From NCBI GenBank assembly GCA_028869325.1, contig JAGWST010000132.1:1-8738 (forward strand): a stretch of DNA of 8,738 nt, in the 5' to 3' direction. Each line of letters opens with the position of its first letter. The first letter of the stretch is position 1. A program made the position numbers and the translations under genes. The stretch is from a bacterium (GTDB lineage: Bacteria; Vulcanimicrobiota; Vulcanimicrobiia; Vulcanimicrobiales; SCRA01). The notes below the pieces were generated by a model. The model ran no database searches, was not told where the DNA came from, and worked only from the letters and a program-made list of their open reading frames with translations. Positions 1 through 6,166 of this stretch are shown here, piece after piece.

Positions 1-265
1 CGCCGGCGGTGCGCTGGTGAAGATCAACGAAGAGGTCTACCGGCGCTCGCAGATCCAGCAGATTCGCGCGAAGCTGGAGGAGCATCTGCGCGGGCGCGCG
101 GAGATGACCATGGCGGAGTTCCGCGACATCGTCGGCACGTCGCGCAAGTACAGTGTCCCACTGTTGGAGTGGTTCGACCTCAGTGGCGTGACGGTTCGCT
201 CGGGTGATATGAGGAGACTACGTGCTCATCCGTCGAGCTCGCGAACATCGGAGCCCTCGACGTAG
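1..265 (+). CDS. selB: Selenocysteine-specific elongation factor SelB, C-terminal end (5' truncated by window)
   Basis: SelB is the GTPase that carries selenocysteyl-tRNA(Sec) to the ribosome and recognises the mRNA SECIS hairpin through its C-terminal winged-helix domains. Only the last winged helix is here; the frame is open from the left edge (first full codon at base 2), so the gene begins outside. Seen directly: a helical stretch 'EVYRRSQIQQIRAKLEEHL', then 'FRDIVGTSRKYSVPLLEWFD', then 'GVTVRSGDMRRLR'. This is the usual SelB ending pattern (FRD..GTSRKY..PLLE.FD..GvT.R.GD.R.LR). The family match normally ends near this Arg; a 13-residue Ser/Thr-rich tail (AHPSSSRTSEPST) follows, lying over the 3' end of the convergent ABC ATPase gene with 40 bp of overlap. 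The GTG at 17 is an internal Val codon, not the start. Its presence shows that the organism decodes UGA as Sec, which supports the selenoprotein call at 2459-2884. Confidence 0.88.
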   Translation, partial: AGGALVKINEEVYRRSQIQQIRAKLEEHLRGRAEMTMAEFRDIVGTSRKYSVPLLEWFDLSGVTVRSGDMRRLRAHPSSSRTSEPST

Positions 266-1221
266 GCGTAGACTTCCATATCGATGTTGAGACCCTCGCG
301 GCGCCAGATCTCGAGCGGCATCTCGGCAGCGATGGCGACCCCACCCTCCAGCTGCAGGCGCATCGTCCCTCCGGACTGCGAGGCGTCGGCGATGCGCAGG
401 CGCCAGGAGTATGTACCGCTCCGCGGCTCGTGCGCGATGCGCACGCGCCATGGGTCGAAGGCGATCCGGCGCGGAGCACGGCCCTCCTGCGCGGGGAGCT
501 CCACGAGATTGCTGCCGATGAAGGTGGCCACGAAGTGCGCCGCGGGGTATGCGGCCAATGCCTGCGGCGTATCGGCCTGGACGATCCGGCCGGCGTCCAT
601 GATGGCGATACGATCCCCCAGGAAGCATGCGTCCTCGACGTCGTGGCTCACGACCAGCGTGGGAATGGTCAGCGAGCGCAGGATACGGCGCAGCTCGGCG
701 CGCACGTGCGCGCGGCTGGAGATGTCGAGGGCGGAGAGCGGCTCGTCCAACAATAGCGCTCGCGGCTCCGTCACCAGCGCGCGCGCCAGCGCGACGCGCT
801 GACGCTCGCCGCCCGAGAGCGTCGTCGTGCGCGCCCCGCGCAGGTGGGCGATGCGCAGGCGCTCGAGCATCGCGGTGACGCGCCTCGCGCGCTCCGCTGC
901 GGGAAACGAGAAGAGCCCATAGGCGACGTTGTCGGCCACGTTGAGGTGCGGAAAGAGCGCATAGCTCTGGAAGAGATAACCGATGCCGCGTCGCTCCGGC
1001 GGCAGCGAGAGGCCCGTGGCGCCGTCGTAGAGCGTCTCTCCGTCCAGGCGGATCGCGCCGCCGTCCAGATCGATCAGACCCGCCAGCCCGTTGAGCGTGG
1101 TCGTCTTGCCGCAGCCTGAACGTCCGGCCAGGACCACCACCTCGTTGCCGACGTCCAGCGCGGCGTCGATGGTGAAGTCGGGGAGTCGCTTGCGGAGGCG
1201 AAAGGAGAGCAGCGCGCCCAT
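226..1221 (-). CDS. modC: ModC-like molybdate/tungstate ABC transporter ATP-binding protein
   Basis: A 331-residue ABC ATPase that would power oxyanion import at the inner face of the membrane. All nucleotide-binding motifs are intact: Walker A GRSGCGKT (33-40), Q-loop Gln85 in 'YLFQSYALFPHLNV', signature LSGGERQR (135-142), Walker B ALLLDEP (155-161), D-loop SALD and switch His193 in 'VVSHD'. Residues from about 235 form a beta-rich TOBE-like extension. The short N-terminus without the usual aromatic A-loop lead-in, the 'RRGIGYLFQ..ALFPHLNV..NVAYGL' wording and the length favour ModC over sugar or spermidine ATPases; the substrate is inferred, since sulfate (CysA) and iron (FbpC) ATPases are close relatives. 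The start ATG (1221-1219) shares its A with the TGA of the upstream rnd gene, which implies translational coupling. No ModA or ModB partner is visible in the window. The 3' end overlaps selB on the other strand by 40 bp. Confidence 0.78.
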   Translation of the reverse strand: MGALLSFRLRKRLPDFTIDAALDVGNEVVVLAGRSGCGKTTTLNGLAGLIDLDGGAIRLDGETLYDGATGLSLPPERRGIGYLFQSYALFPHLNVADNVAYGLFSFPAAERARRVTAMLERLRIAHLRGARTTTLSGGERQRVALARALVTEPRALLLDEPLSALDISSRAHVRAELRRILRSLTIPTLVVSHDVEDACFLGDRIAIMDAGRIVQADTPQALAAYPAAHFVATFIGSNLVELPAQEGRAPRRIAFDPWRVRIAHEPRSGTYSWRLRIADASQSGGTMRLQLEGGVAIAAEMPLEIWRREGLNIDMEVYAYVEGSDVRELDG

Positions 1222-2393
1222 CAGGGGTCGATGGCCAAGCGCGGCTCACCCTGGGGGTAGCCGCGCACGGCGATGCGGCGCTCGCCGTTGAGCAACCGCC
1301 AGAGGGGCTCGCCGACGAGGTCGATGCGCCAATCGGAGAGATCGAGCACCCGCGTGAACTCGCCCAGTGTGCGCGGCAGGTCGCGCGCGACGCGCTCCAG
1401 CGCCGCGCGCGGCACCAGCAGCGAGGCCGGCAGCCGGTGCTCCGCGGCGATCGATGCCGTCACCACGCCCATCAGCGTCACCAGGGTCTCGCGCGAGGCG
1501 TCGAGGCCGCGTTGATGCTTGGGTGGAAGCGATGCCTCCGGCCAGGCCTCCCCAGCCGCCACCGCCTCCAGCATCCGCGGCCCCAGCGCCCTCTTCGTCT
1601 GCTCGTTGACGCGGCGCAGGGCGTTGAGGTCATCCACGCTCTTGGGGTGCAGCGCGGCGACCGCAACCAGCACGTCGTCCGAGGCAACGTAGCGCAGTGG
1701 GATGTCGCGCTCGCGCGCCACGCGCTCGCGCAGCTGGGCAAGCTCCGAGAGGATCGCCAGCTCGCGGCGGTTCAGGCGCTGGTTCCCCGAGACTTTGAGG
1801 TAGAGGCGGGCGCCCTCCACGCGATAGCGTGCGGGGTCGGTGAGCGGACCGCACTCCGCGTCGGCCCAGGACAATCTGCCCTGCTGGATGAGCAACTCGC
1901 GCACGCGATCGTGCAATGGGAGCAGGTGCACCACGTCGTCGACCAGGTACTCGACCTGTGCCGGTGAGAGCGGGCGTGCGCTCCAATCGCTCACCGTATG
2001 CGACTTACGCAGACGCACGTGCAGCAGCTCACGCACCAGATCGGCCAGTGAGATCGAGGCGCCGAAGCCGCAGAACGCCGCTGCGATCTGCGTGTCGAAG
2101 ACGCGCGCGGGCAGCTCGTCGAAGCGCTCGTGGAAGATGCGCAGATCGCTCGAGAGGGCATGGCCGATGAGCAGGACGTTGCGCAGCGCGTGTGCCAGCG
2201 GCCTCAGATCGGGGACGGCCAGCGGATCGACCAGCGCGACCCCGTCGTCGAAGGCGAGCTGGAGCAGCATCAGGCGCGGCACATATGAGTTCTCGCCGTG
2301 GAACTCCGTATCCAGGGCAACGCGCTCCGCGCGTTTCGCACGCTCGCAGAGTGCGGTCAAGGCGGAGTGGTCCGCAACGGTGGTCACTTCCAT
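1221..2393 (-). CDS. rnd: Ribonuclease D (DEDDy 3'-5' exoribonuclease)
   Basis: A 390-residue exonuclease expected to trim tRNA precursors and other stable RNAs from the 3' end using two metal ions. The N-terminal DEDDy domain is complete: Exo I 'ALDTEF' with Asp28 and Glu30, Exo II 'IGHALSSDLRIFH' with Asp83, and Exo III 'VEYLVDDVVHL' with Tyr149 and Asp153 in the Y-x3-D spacing. The 'LRKSHTVSDWSARPLSPAQVEY' stretch is characteristic of RNase D. An HRDC-like helical region follows at about 208-285 ('NRRELAILSELAQLRERVARERDIPL'), then a second, more diverged helical region to the C-terminus. E. coli RNase D is about 375 residues, so the length fits. The start at ATG 2393-2391 gives the usual short lead-in; no strong Shine-Dalgarno sequence is visible. 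It is the first gene of a two-gene unit with the ModC-like ATPase and is divergent from the phosphatase selenoprotein 65 bp away. Confidence 0.9.
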   Translation of the reverse strand: MEVTTVADHSALTALCERAKRAERVALDTEFHGENSYVPRLMLLQLAFDDGVALVDPLAVPDLRPLAHALRNVLLIGHALSSDLRIFHERFDELPARVFDTQIAAAFCGFGASISLADLVRELLHVRLRKSHTVSDWSARPLSPAQVEYLVDDVVHLLPLHDRVRELLIQQGRLSWADAECGPLTDPARYRVEGARLYLKVSGNQRLNRRELAILSELAQLRERVARERDIPLRYVASDDVLVAVAALHPKSVDDLNALRRVNEQTKRALGPRMLEAVAAGEAWPEASLPPKHQRGLDASRETLVTLMGVVTASIAAEHRLPASLLVPRAALERVARDLPRTLGEFTRVLDLSDWRIDLVGEPLWRLLNGERRIAVRGYPQGEPRLAIDP

Positions 2394-2458
2394 ATGAGGC
2401 TGGCTTCGCCGCGTTTGGGCAGGCGTCCGCTGCCCGCAGCGTCGAAAGCAATGCGGGC
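2394..2458. promoter_or_regulatory. Divergent intergenic region between rnd and the selenoprotein gene
   Basis: These 65 bp lie between two start codons pointing away from each other, so promoters for both genes should sit here or reach into the coding ends. I see no convincing -35/-10 pair in either direction and only weak purine-rich stretches before either ATG (for the plus-strand gene, 'GAAAGC' about 10 nt upstream). The call rests on gene layout only. Confidence 0.35.
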
Positions 2459-2884
2459 ATGAAGAACGAGGGGAGAATCGGTCGCTTCGTCGTGGCGGGG
2501 CAGCCGACCGACGAGGAGATCCGGGCGCTCGGCGAGCGCGGCTTCGGCATGGTCGTGAACGTCCGGCTCGATACGGAGCTGGAGGAGCCCGAGGAGCCCA
2601 AGGTCCGTGCCGCGGGCTTGGCGTACGCGTCGGTGCCGTACACGCACCAGACGCTGACGCGCGAGCACGTTCAGCGCGTGCGCGAGGCGGCCGAGGCCGC
2701 CGTGGGGAGCGAGGTCTTGCTCCACTGAGCGGGCGGGACGCGGGCCGCGGTCGCGGCCGCCATCATCGAGGCCGAGCGTGACGGCAGCGGAGCGCGCGGC
2801 GCGATCGCGCGCTTGCGCGAGGCCGACTACGACGTGGGCGGTACGCCGTACGAGCGTTTCATCGAGCGCTACTTCGTAACCTAG
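2459..2884 (+). CDS. Predicted selenoprotein: DUF442-type protein phosphatase with selenocysteine at the catalytic position
   Basis: A 141-residue protein read through an in-frame TGA (2726-2728) at residue 90. Seen directly: the N-terminal half 'GRFVVAGQPTDEEIRALGERGF' followed by 'MVVNVRLD' and 'AAGLAYASVPY' matches the opening of the DUF442 / beta-lactamase-hydrolase-like phosphatase fold (SGQPT.e.l..l...GF..VinlR...E). The strand 'GSEVLLH' then runs into TGA and AGGTRAA, giving HUAGGTR where family members have HC-x-x-G-x-R, with Cys as the phosphate-attacking nucleophile and Arg binding phosphate. After the TGA the frame continues plausibly (AAVAAAIIEAERDG, then 'GGTPYERFIERYF') to TAG 2882-2884. 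Stopping at TGA would remove the active-site loop and the last third of the domain. A hairpin suited to SECIS function follows the TGA and selB lies in the same window. Start ATG 2459 is the only in-frame start near the domain; its RBS is weak. A TGC-to-TGA sequencing error or a decayed gene is the main alternative. The substrate is unknown. Confidence 0.82.
2740..2760 (+). promoter_or_regulatory. Candidate bacterial SECIS hairpin downstream of the Sec TGA
   Basis: GGCCGC (2743-2748) pairs perfectly with GCGGCC (2753-2758) around a four-base loop GGTC (2749-2752). Below the stem, C2741-G2759 and G2740-C2760 can pair if G2742 is bulged. The loop G and T lie about 21-23 nt after the TGA, within the spacing usual for bacterial SECIS elements. 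From memory, the E. coli fdhF SECIS also has a GGUC loop at nearly the same distance and a bulged base on its 5' side. The hairpin lies inside the coding frame, as bacterial SECIS elements must. SelB winged-helix binding is inferred. GC-rich DNA makes chance hairpins common, which tempers confidence. Confidence 0.65.
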
Positions 2885-2886
2885 AG

Positions 2887-2915
2887 GACGCCTAACCCTT
2901 CCCGTGCAGGGCGTC
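2887..2915 (+). terminator. Inverted repeat after the selenoprotein stop (weak terminator candidate)
   Basis: GACGCC (2887-2892) and GGCGTC (2910-2915) are exact reverse complements separated by 17 bases, starting 2 nt after the TAG stop. No T-tract follows, so an intrinsic terminator is doubtful. It could be an mRNA 3' stabilising stem or chance in a GC-rich gap before the glycosyltransferase gene. Confidence 0.25.
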
Positions 2916-2942
2916 GCCGCCGCTGGACCGTAATTCGGCGCG

Positions 2943-4487
2943 ATGCGTTCTGCGCAACGCCCGCTCGGGTTGATCCTCGCGCTTATCGCGTTGGCGCTGC
3001 ATCTGGCCACGAGCTGGCGCTACGGATACTTCCGCGACGAGCTCTACTTCATCGCTTGCGCACACCACTTGGCGTGGGGATACGTCGATCAGCCGCCGCT
3101 CGTCGCCGTTGCCGCCTATCTCTCCGCGCCGTTTGGCTTCGCACTGCCGGCGCTGCGTCTGCTGCCGGCCGTGGGCGCGGCGGCGACCGTGTGGCTGGCC
3201 TGCCGGATCGCGCGCGAGCTGGGCGGCGGCGTGAGCGCGGAGCTGCTCTCCGGCCTTACGGTGATGCTGCTGCCGGCGTATCTGCTGCTGGGCAATACGC
3301 TGACCACCACGTCGTTGGAGCCGCTCTCTTGGACGCTGGTCATCTACCTGACGATGCGAATCATCCGCACCGGCGAGATGCGGCTGTGGCCCGCCGCCGG
3401 CGCGGCCGTGGCCTTCGGCCTCTACGGCAAGTACTCGATGGCGCTGCTAGTGGCGGCGTTGCTGATCGGCCTGCTGCTCACCAGGCAGCGGCGTGTGCTG
3501 TTCACGTGGTGGCTGCCGCTCTCGGTGGCGCTCACCCTGGCGCTGGTGCTGCCGAACTTGCTCTGGCAGCTGCGGCACGACTGGCCGATGCTGACGGTGC
3601 TGCACGGCGACGTGCTCAACCGCCACGCCTTCAACAACGGCCTGGAGCTGGAGTACAAGGGCCTGCTGCGCAACGCGGCGGCGTTCGCGGTGCTGCAGAC
3701 CGTCTTCACCCATCCTGTCTTCACGGCGGTGTGGGTGAGTGGGCTCTGCGCCACGCTCTTCGGCCGGTCGCTGGCGCGCTACCGCGCGGTTGCCGTGGCG
3801 TGGCTGGTGCTCTTTGCGCTGGCCGTCGCGCTGGAGGCGAAGGGCTACTACGTGATCGGCATCTATGCCGCGCTGCTGGCGATGGGTGCCGTGGCCATCG
3901 AGCGGGCCTGGCGCGCGCGTCCGCTGCTGTTGCGGGCGGCGCCGGTGGCGGCCGCACTTGTCGCGCTGCCGGCGCTGCCGCTATCGCTGCCCGTTCTGCC
4001 GGTGGATACGCTGATCGCCTACTCGGCGGCGCTGCACCTCACGGGCACGGGCGGCACGCCGCCGCGTCTGATTCAGCCGCTCTTTGCCGAGGAGTTCGGT
4101 TGGGATGAGCTGGCGCGCCACGTCGCGCAGGTCTACGATGCGCTGCCGCCGGAGGTTCGCGCGCGGACCGCGCTCTTTGCTGACACCTACGGAGATGCCG
4201 GCGCGCTCGCGTTCTATGGGCCGAAGTACGGTCTGCCGCCGGTGATCAGCGGGCAGAACAACTACTGGCTGTGGGGGACGCGCGGCTACGACGGCGAGAG
4301 CGTGATCGCCGTCGGCGCGATGCAGACGGATATCCTCAAGGCATCGTTCCGGGAGGTGCGGCTGATCGCGACCTACGGCAATCCCTACAAGTGGGTGGTG
4401 GAGGGGCCGGCGCCCATCTATCTCTGCAGCCACCCGCGTGCGCCGCTCTCCGCGCTCTGGCCGCGCTTCAAGTGGTACGGCGCGTAG
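2943..4487 (+). CDS. GT39/PMT-like polytopic membrane glycosyltransferase
   Basis: A 514-residue integral membrane protein of the GT-C fold, which transfers a sugar from a polyprenyl-phosphate donor to a lipid, glycan or protein on the outer side of the membrane. The first helix (about 7-24) is followed by 'YGYFRDELYFIACA': Asp32-Glu33 in the first extracytoplasmic loop is the position of the catalytic acidic residue in this superfamily. 'HHLAWGYVDQPPLVA' is also the common wording of bacterial GT39 proteins. Many hydrophobic helices fill residues 50-350, including 'YGKYSMALLVAALLIGLLL'. The C-terminal part (about 365-510) is soluble and ends 'KWYGA'. The start ATG gives a short basic N-terminus before the first helix. 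It follows the selenoprotein by 58 bp on the same strand, so co-transcription is possible, but nothing shows a shared task. Donor and acceptor cannot be inferred. Third positions are strongly G/C, as in its left neighbours. Confidence 0.82.
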   Translation: MRSAQRPLGLILALIALALHLATSWRYGYFRDELYFIACAHHLAWGYVDQPPLVAVAAYLSAPFGFALPALRLLPAVGAAATVWLACRIARELGGGVSAELLSGLTVMLLPAYLLLGNTLTTTSLEPLSWTLVIYLTMRIIRTGEMRLWPAAGAAVAFGLYGKYSMALLVAALLIGLLLTRQRRVLFTWWLPLSVALTLALVLPNLLWQLRHDWPMLTVLHGDVLNRHAFNNGLELEYKGLLRNAAAFAVLQTVFTHPVFTAVWVSGLCATLFGRSLARYRAVAVAWLVLFALAVALEAKGYYVIGIYAALLAMGAVAIERAWRARPLLLRAAPVAAALVALPALPLSLPVLPVDTLIAYSAALHLTGTGGTPPRLIQPLFAEEFGWDELARHVAQVYDALPPEVRARTALFADTYGDAGALAFYGPKYGLPPVISGQNNYWLWGTRGYDGESVIAVGAMQTDILKASFREVRLIATYGNPYKWVVEGPAPIYLCSHPRAPLSALWPRFKWYGA

Positions 4488-4594
4488 AGGGGTTGCAACT
4501 TGTCCGCGCAGCGGCGCCCACGATAGCTGGGGTTGGAGCTTGCTTACGCGAGGTGGACGGCATCGGCCGGGCATACCGGATCTCGGAGAAGCTC

Positions 4595-4607
4595 CAAGAA
4601 TTTCTTG
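4595..4607. promoter_or_regulatory. 13-bp palindrome CAAGAA-T-TTCTTG, possible operator
   Basis: A perfect 6+1+6 palindrome, AT-rich in a GC-rich setting, overlapping the possible -35 sequence TTGACC and sitting about 125 bp before the oxidoreductase start. The form suits a dimeric regulator, but no regulator gene is adjacent. Chance cannot be excluded for one copy. Confidence 0.3.
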
Positions 4608-4622
4608 ACCATCTCAACTAGC

Positions 4623-4642
4623 GCCCTGTAGGGCAATCTTTT
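4623..4642 (+). terminator. Weak hairpin with T-run after the glycosyltransferase gene
   Basis: GCCC (4623-4626) pairs with GGGC (4631-4634) around TGTA and is followed by AATCTTTT. The stem is only 4 bp and lies about 135 bp after the glycosyltransferase stop, so this is a weak candidate for an intrinsic terminator on the plus strand. Confidence 0.25.
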
Positions 4643-4731
4643 GAGGGCCGCGGACGCTGGCGGGGCGATAACAGCGACCGGCGCGCGCGTGCTGCGGCAC
4701 TTCCGCCGAGACTCCCGGGTAAGAGGGCAGC

Positions 4732-6078
4732 ATGAAGCAGTTCGACCTCATTGTCATCGGCACGGGTAGTGCAGGCGTCACGACGGCATTCGCTTGCCGG
4801 GAGGCCGGCTGGAGCGTCGCGCTCATCGATTCGCGCCCCTTCGGCGGGACGTGCGCCCTTCGGGGCTGTGATCCGAAGAAGGTGCTGGTGGGCCTTGCGG
4901 AGCTGGCCGACTGGAGCCGGCGAATGCACCGCAAAGGCATCACCAACGAGATTCATGTCGACTGGCCGGCGTTGATGCGCTTCAAGCGATCGTTCACCGA
5001 GCCCGTGCCGGCCAAACGTGAACGATCGTTTGCCGAGGCCGGCATCGCAGCGTTCCACGGCCGCGCGCGGTTCACGGATCGCACGACCGTGCAAGTCGGC
5101 GCGGAGAGTCTCGCCGCGCGCTTCGTGGTCATCGCCAATGGCGCCAAGCCGATGGATCTTGGAATTCCCGGCCAGGAATACCTTACGACGAGCGAAGGCT
5201 TTCTCGACCTCGATACCCTTCCCGACCGCATCGTCTTCGTGGGCGGAGGCTACATCTCGTTCGAGTTCGCCCACGTCGCCGCACGCATCGGCGCGCACGT
5301 TCAGATCCTCCACCGCGGGCAGCGCCCACTGGGGGGCTTCGATCCCGATCTCGTCGAGCAGTTGACAAGGGCAAGCCGAGACCTTGGAATCGATATTCAC
5401 CTCAACACGGAAGTCCTCGCCATCGAGAAGCAGAACGGACAGCTCGTCATTCGCGCAAAGCAATCCGATACCGAAGAGCGCTTCGCGGCCGATCTCGTCG
5501 TGCACGGTGCGGGTCGCGTCTCGGAGATCGACGACCTGCGTCTCGACGTCGCGTGCGTCGCACGCACCAAGCGAGGGGTCGCGGTCAATGAGTATCTCCA
5601 GAGCACGACCAACTCATCGGTCTATGCGGCCGGTGACGCGGCCGCCGGCCCCGGCCTCCCGTTGACACCAGTGGCCGCTACGGAGGGAGAGATTGTCGCC
5701 GAGAATCTGCTCCATGGCAATCGTCGAACAGCCAATTTCAATGGGCTGGCGAGCATCGTCTACACAGTACCGGCACTCGCCGCCGTCGGGCTGGGCGAGG
5801 CCGGGGCACGGGAGCGCGGCCTGCGATTTCACGTCCGCGCAGGCGACACGTCGACGTGGTATTCTCCGCGACGTCTGGGGGTCGAGCACTCCGGCTACAA
5901 GGTGCTGATCGACGAACGGGAAGGCCTCATACTCGGCGCCCACATTCTCGGTCCGCATGCCGAGGAGCTGGCCAACCTCTTCTCCCTGGCGATCCACCGT
6001 GGCATTCCCGCGAAGGACCTCGGAAATGCGCCGTACGCCTATCCGACCGGGGCATCAGACATCGAATACATGGTGTAA
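4732..6078 (+). CDS. FAD/NAD(P)-dependent class I disulfide oxidoreductase (glutathione reductase / MerA-like family)
   Basis: A 448-residue cytoplasmic flavoprotein of the dihydrolipoamide dehydrogenase / glutathione reductase family. FAD-binding GTGSAG is at residues 10-15, and the redox pair Cys41 and Cys46 sits in 'FGGTCALRGCDPKK', the classic GGTCxxxGCxPxK active site. The NAD(P)-binding motif 'VFVGGGYISFEFA' is at about 169-180, the second FAD motif 'SVYAAGD' at 296-302, and a dimerisation domain runs from about 340 to the end. The C-terminus reads 'YAYPTGASDIEYMV' where glutathione reductase has HPTxxE, so the His that serves as acid/base is Tyr437 and its Glu partner is Ser442. The enzyme is therefore probably not a standard glutathione or dihydrolipoamide reductase; the electron acceptor is unknown. 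The start has a fair Shine-Dalgarno sequence (AGAGGG). The next gene begins 88 bp downstream. Codon use looks somewhat less G/C-biased than in the glycosyltransferase. Confidence 0.87.
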   Translation: MKQFDLIVIGTGSAGVTTAFACREAGWSVALIDSRPFGGTCALRGCDPKKVLVGLAELADWSRRMHRKGITNEIHVDWPALMRFKRSFTEPVPAKRERSFAEAGIAAFHGRARFTDRTTVQVGAESLAARFVVIANGAKPMDLGIPGQEYLTTSEGFLDLDTLPDRIVFVGGGYISFEFAHVAARIGAHVQILHRGQRPLGGFDPDLVEQLTRASRDLGIDIHLNTEVLAIEKQNGQLVIRAKQSDTEERFAADLVVHGAGRVSEIDDLRLDVACVARTKRGVAVNEYLQSTTNSSVYAAGDAAAGPGLPLTPVAATEGEIVAENLLHGNRRTANFNGLASIVYTVPALAAVGLGEAGARERGLRFHVRAGDTSTWYSPRRLGVEHSGYKVLIDEREGLILGAHILGPHAEELANLFSLAIHRGIPAKDLGNAPYAYPTGASDIEYMV

Positions 6079-6106
6079 GCGGAGCGTGCGCGGCGTCCTG
6101 AACGAT

Positions 6107-6120
6107 GTAAGAAAGCTTAC
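6107..6120. promoter_or_regulatory. GTAAG-AAAG-CTTAC inverted repeat upstream of the secreted protein gene
   Basis: A 5-bp perfect inverted repeat with a 4-bp centre lies 46 bp before the start of the 220-residue protein and 28 bp after the oxidoreductase stop. TACGAT at 6134-6139 resembles a -10 element, with no matching -35 at standard spacing. It could be an operator or a weak mRNA stem; single copy, so low confidence. Confidence 0.3.
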
Positions 6121-6166
6121 TGCGGGCCTGTGCTACGATGTGGCGTACTCGAAAGGATCATTCTCG

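Larger units (their letters stand above)
4488..4731. other. 244-bp intergenic region, no supported gene
   Basis: No credible coding sequence was found. A plus-frame run reading to TAG at 4619-4621 (ending 'ISEKLQEFLDHLN') has protein-like composition but no start of its own and only continues a shadow frame of the glycosyltransferase. The region holds three short inverted repeats: GGAG/CTCC (4585-4595), CAAGAA-T-TTCTTG (4595-4607) and GCCC/GGGC (4623-4634). The promoter of the oxidoreductase gene should lie here; TTGACC at 4605-4610 could be a -35 element, but the base match 16-17 bp downstream (TGTAGG) is poor. 'AGAGGG' just before ATG 4732 is a plausible ribosome-binding site. Confidence 0.5.

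Noticed and set aside
218..1249. A 343-residue minus-strand frame overlapping modC
   Set aside because: It is an Arg/Ala/Gly-rich shadow frame with no domain; the modC frame has all ABC motifs.
2192..2728. A 178-residue protein ending at the TGA before the catalytic motif
   Set aside because: Its first 89 codons lie antisense over rnd and the gap and show no domain; the real start is ATG 2459. Ending at TGA truncates the phosphatase just before its active-site loop.
2726..2728. Genome-wide reassignment of TGA to an amino acid
   Set aside because: rnd, modC and the right-edge methyltransferase end at TGA in sensible places, so TGA is normally a stop here.
3056..4108. A 350-residue plus-strand frame inside the glycosyltransferase gene
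   Set aside because: Shadow frame with Arg/Ala/Gly-biased composition; the other frame has clear membrane helices and the GT39 motif.
4271..4621. A plus-strand frame spanning the glycosyltransferase end and the gap
   Set aside because: Its first two thirds lie inside a real gene. The last 30 residues look protein-like, but no start, RBS or family supports them.
4618..5505. A 295-residue minus-strand frame over the oxidoreductase
   Set aside because: Antisense shadow; the plus frame carries FAD, NAD and redox motifs.
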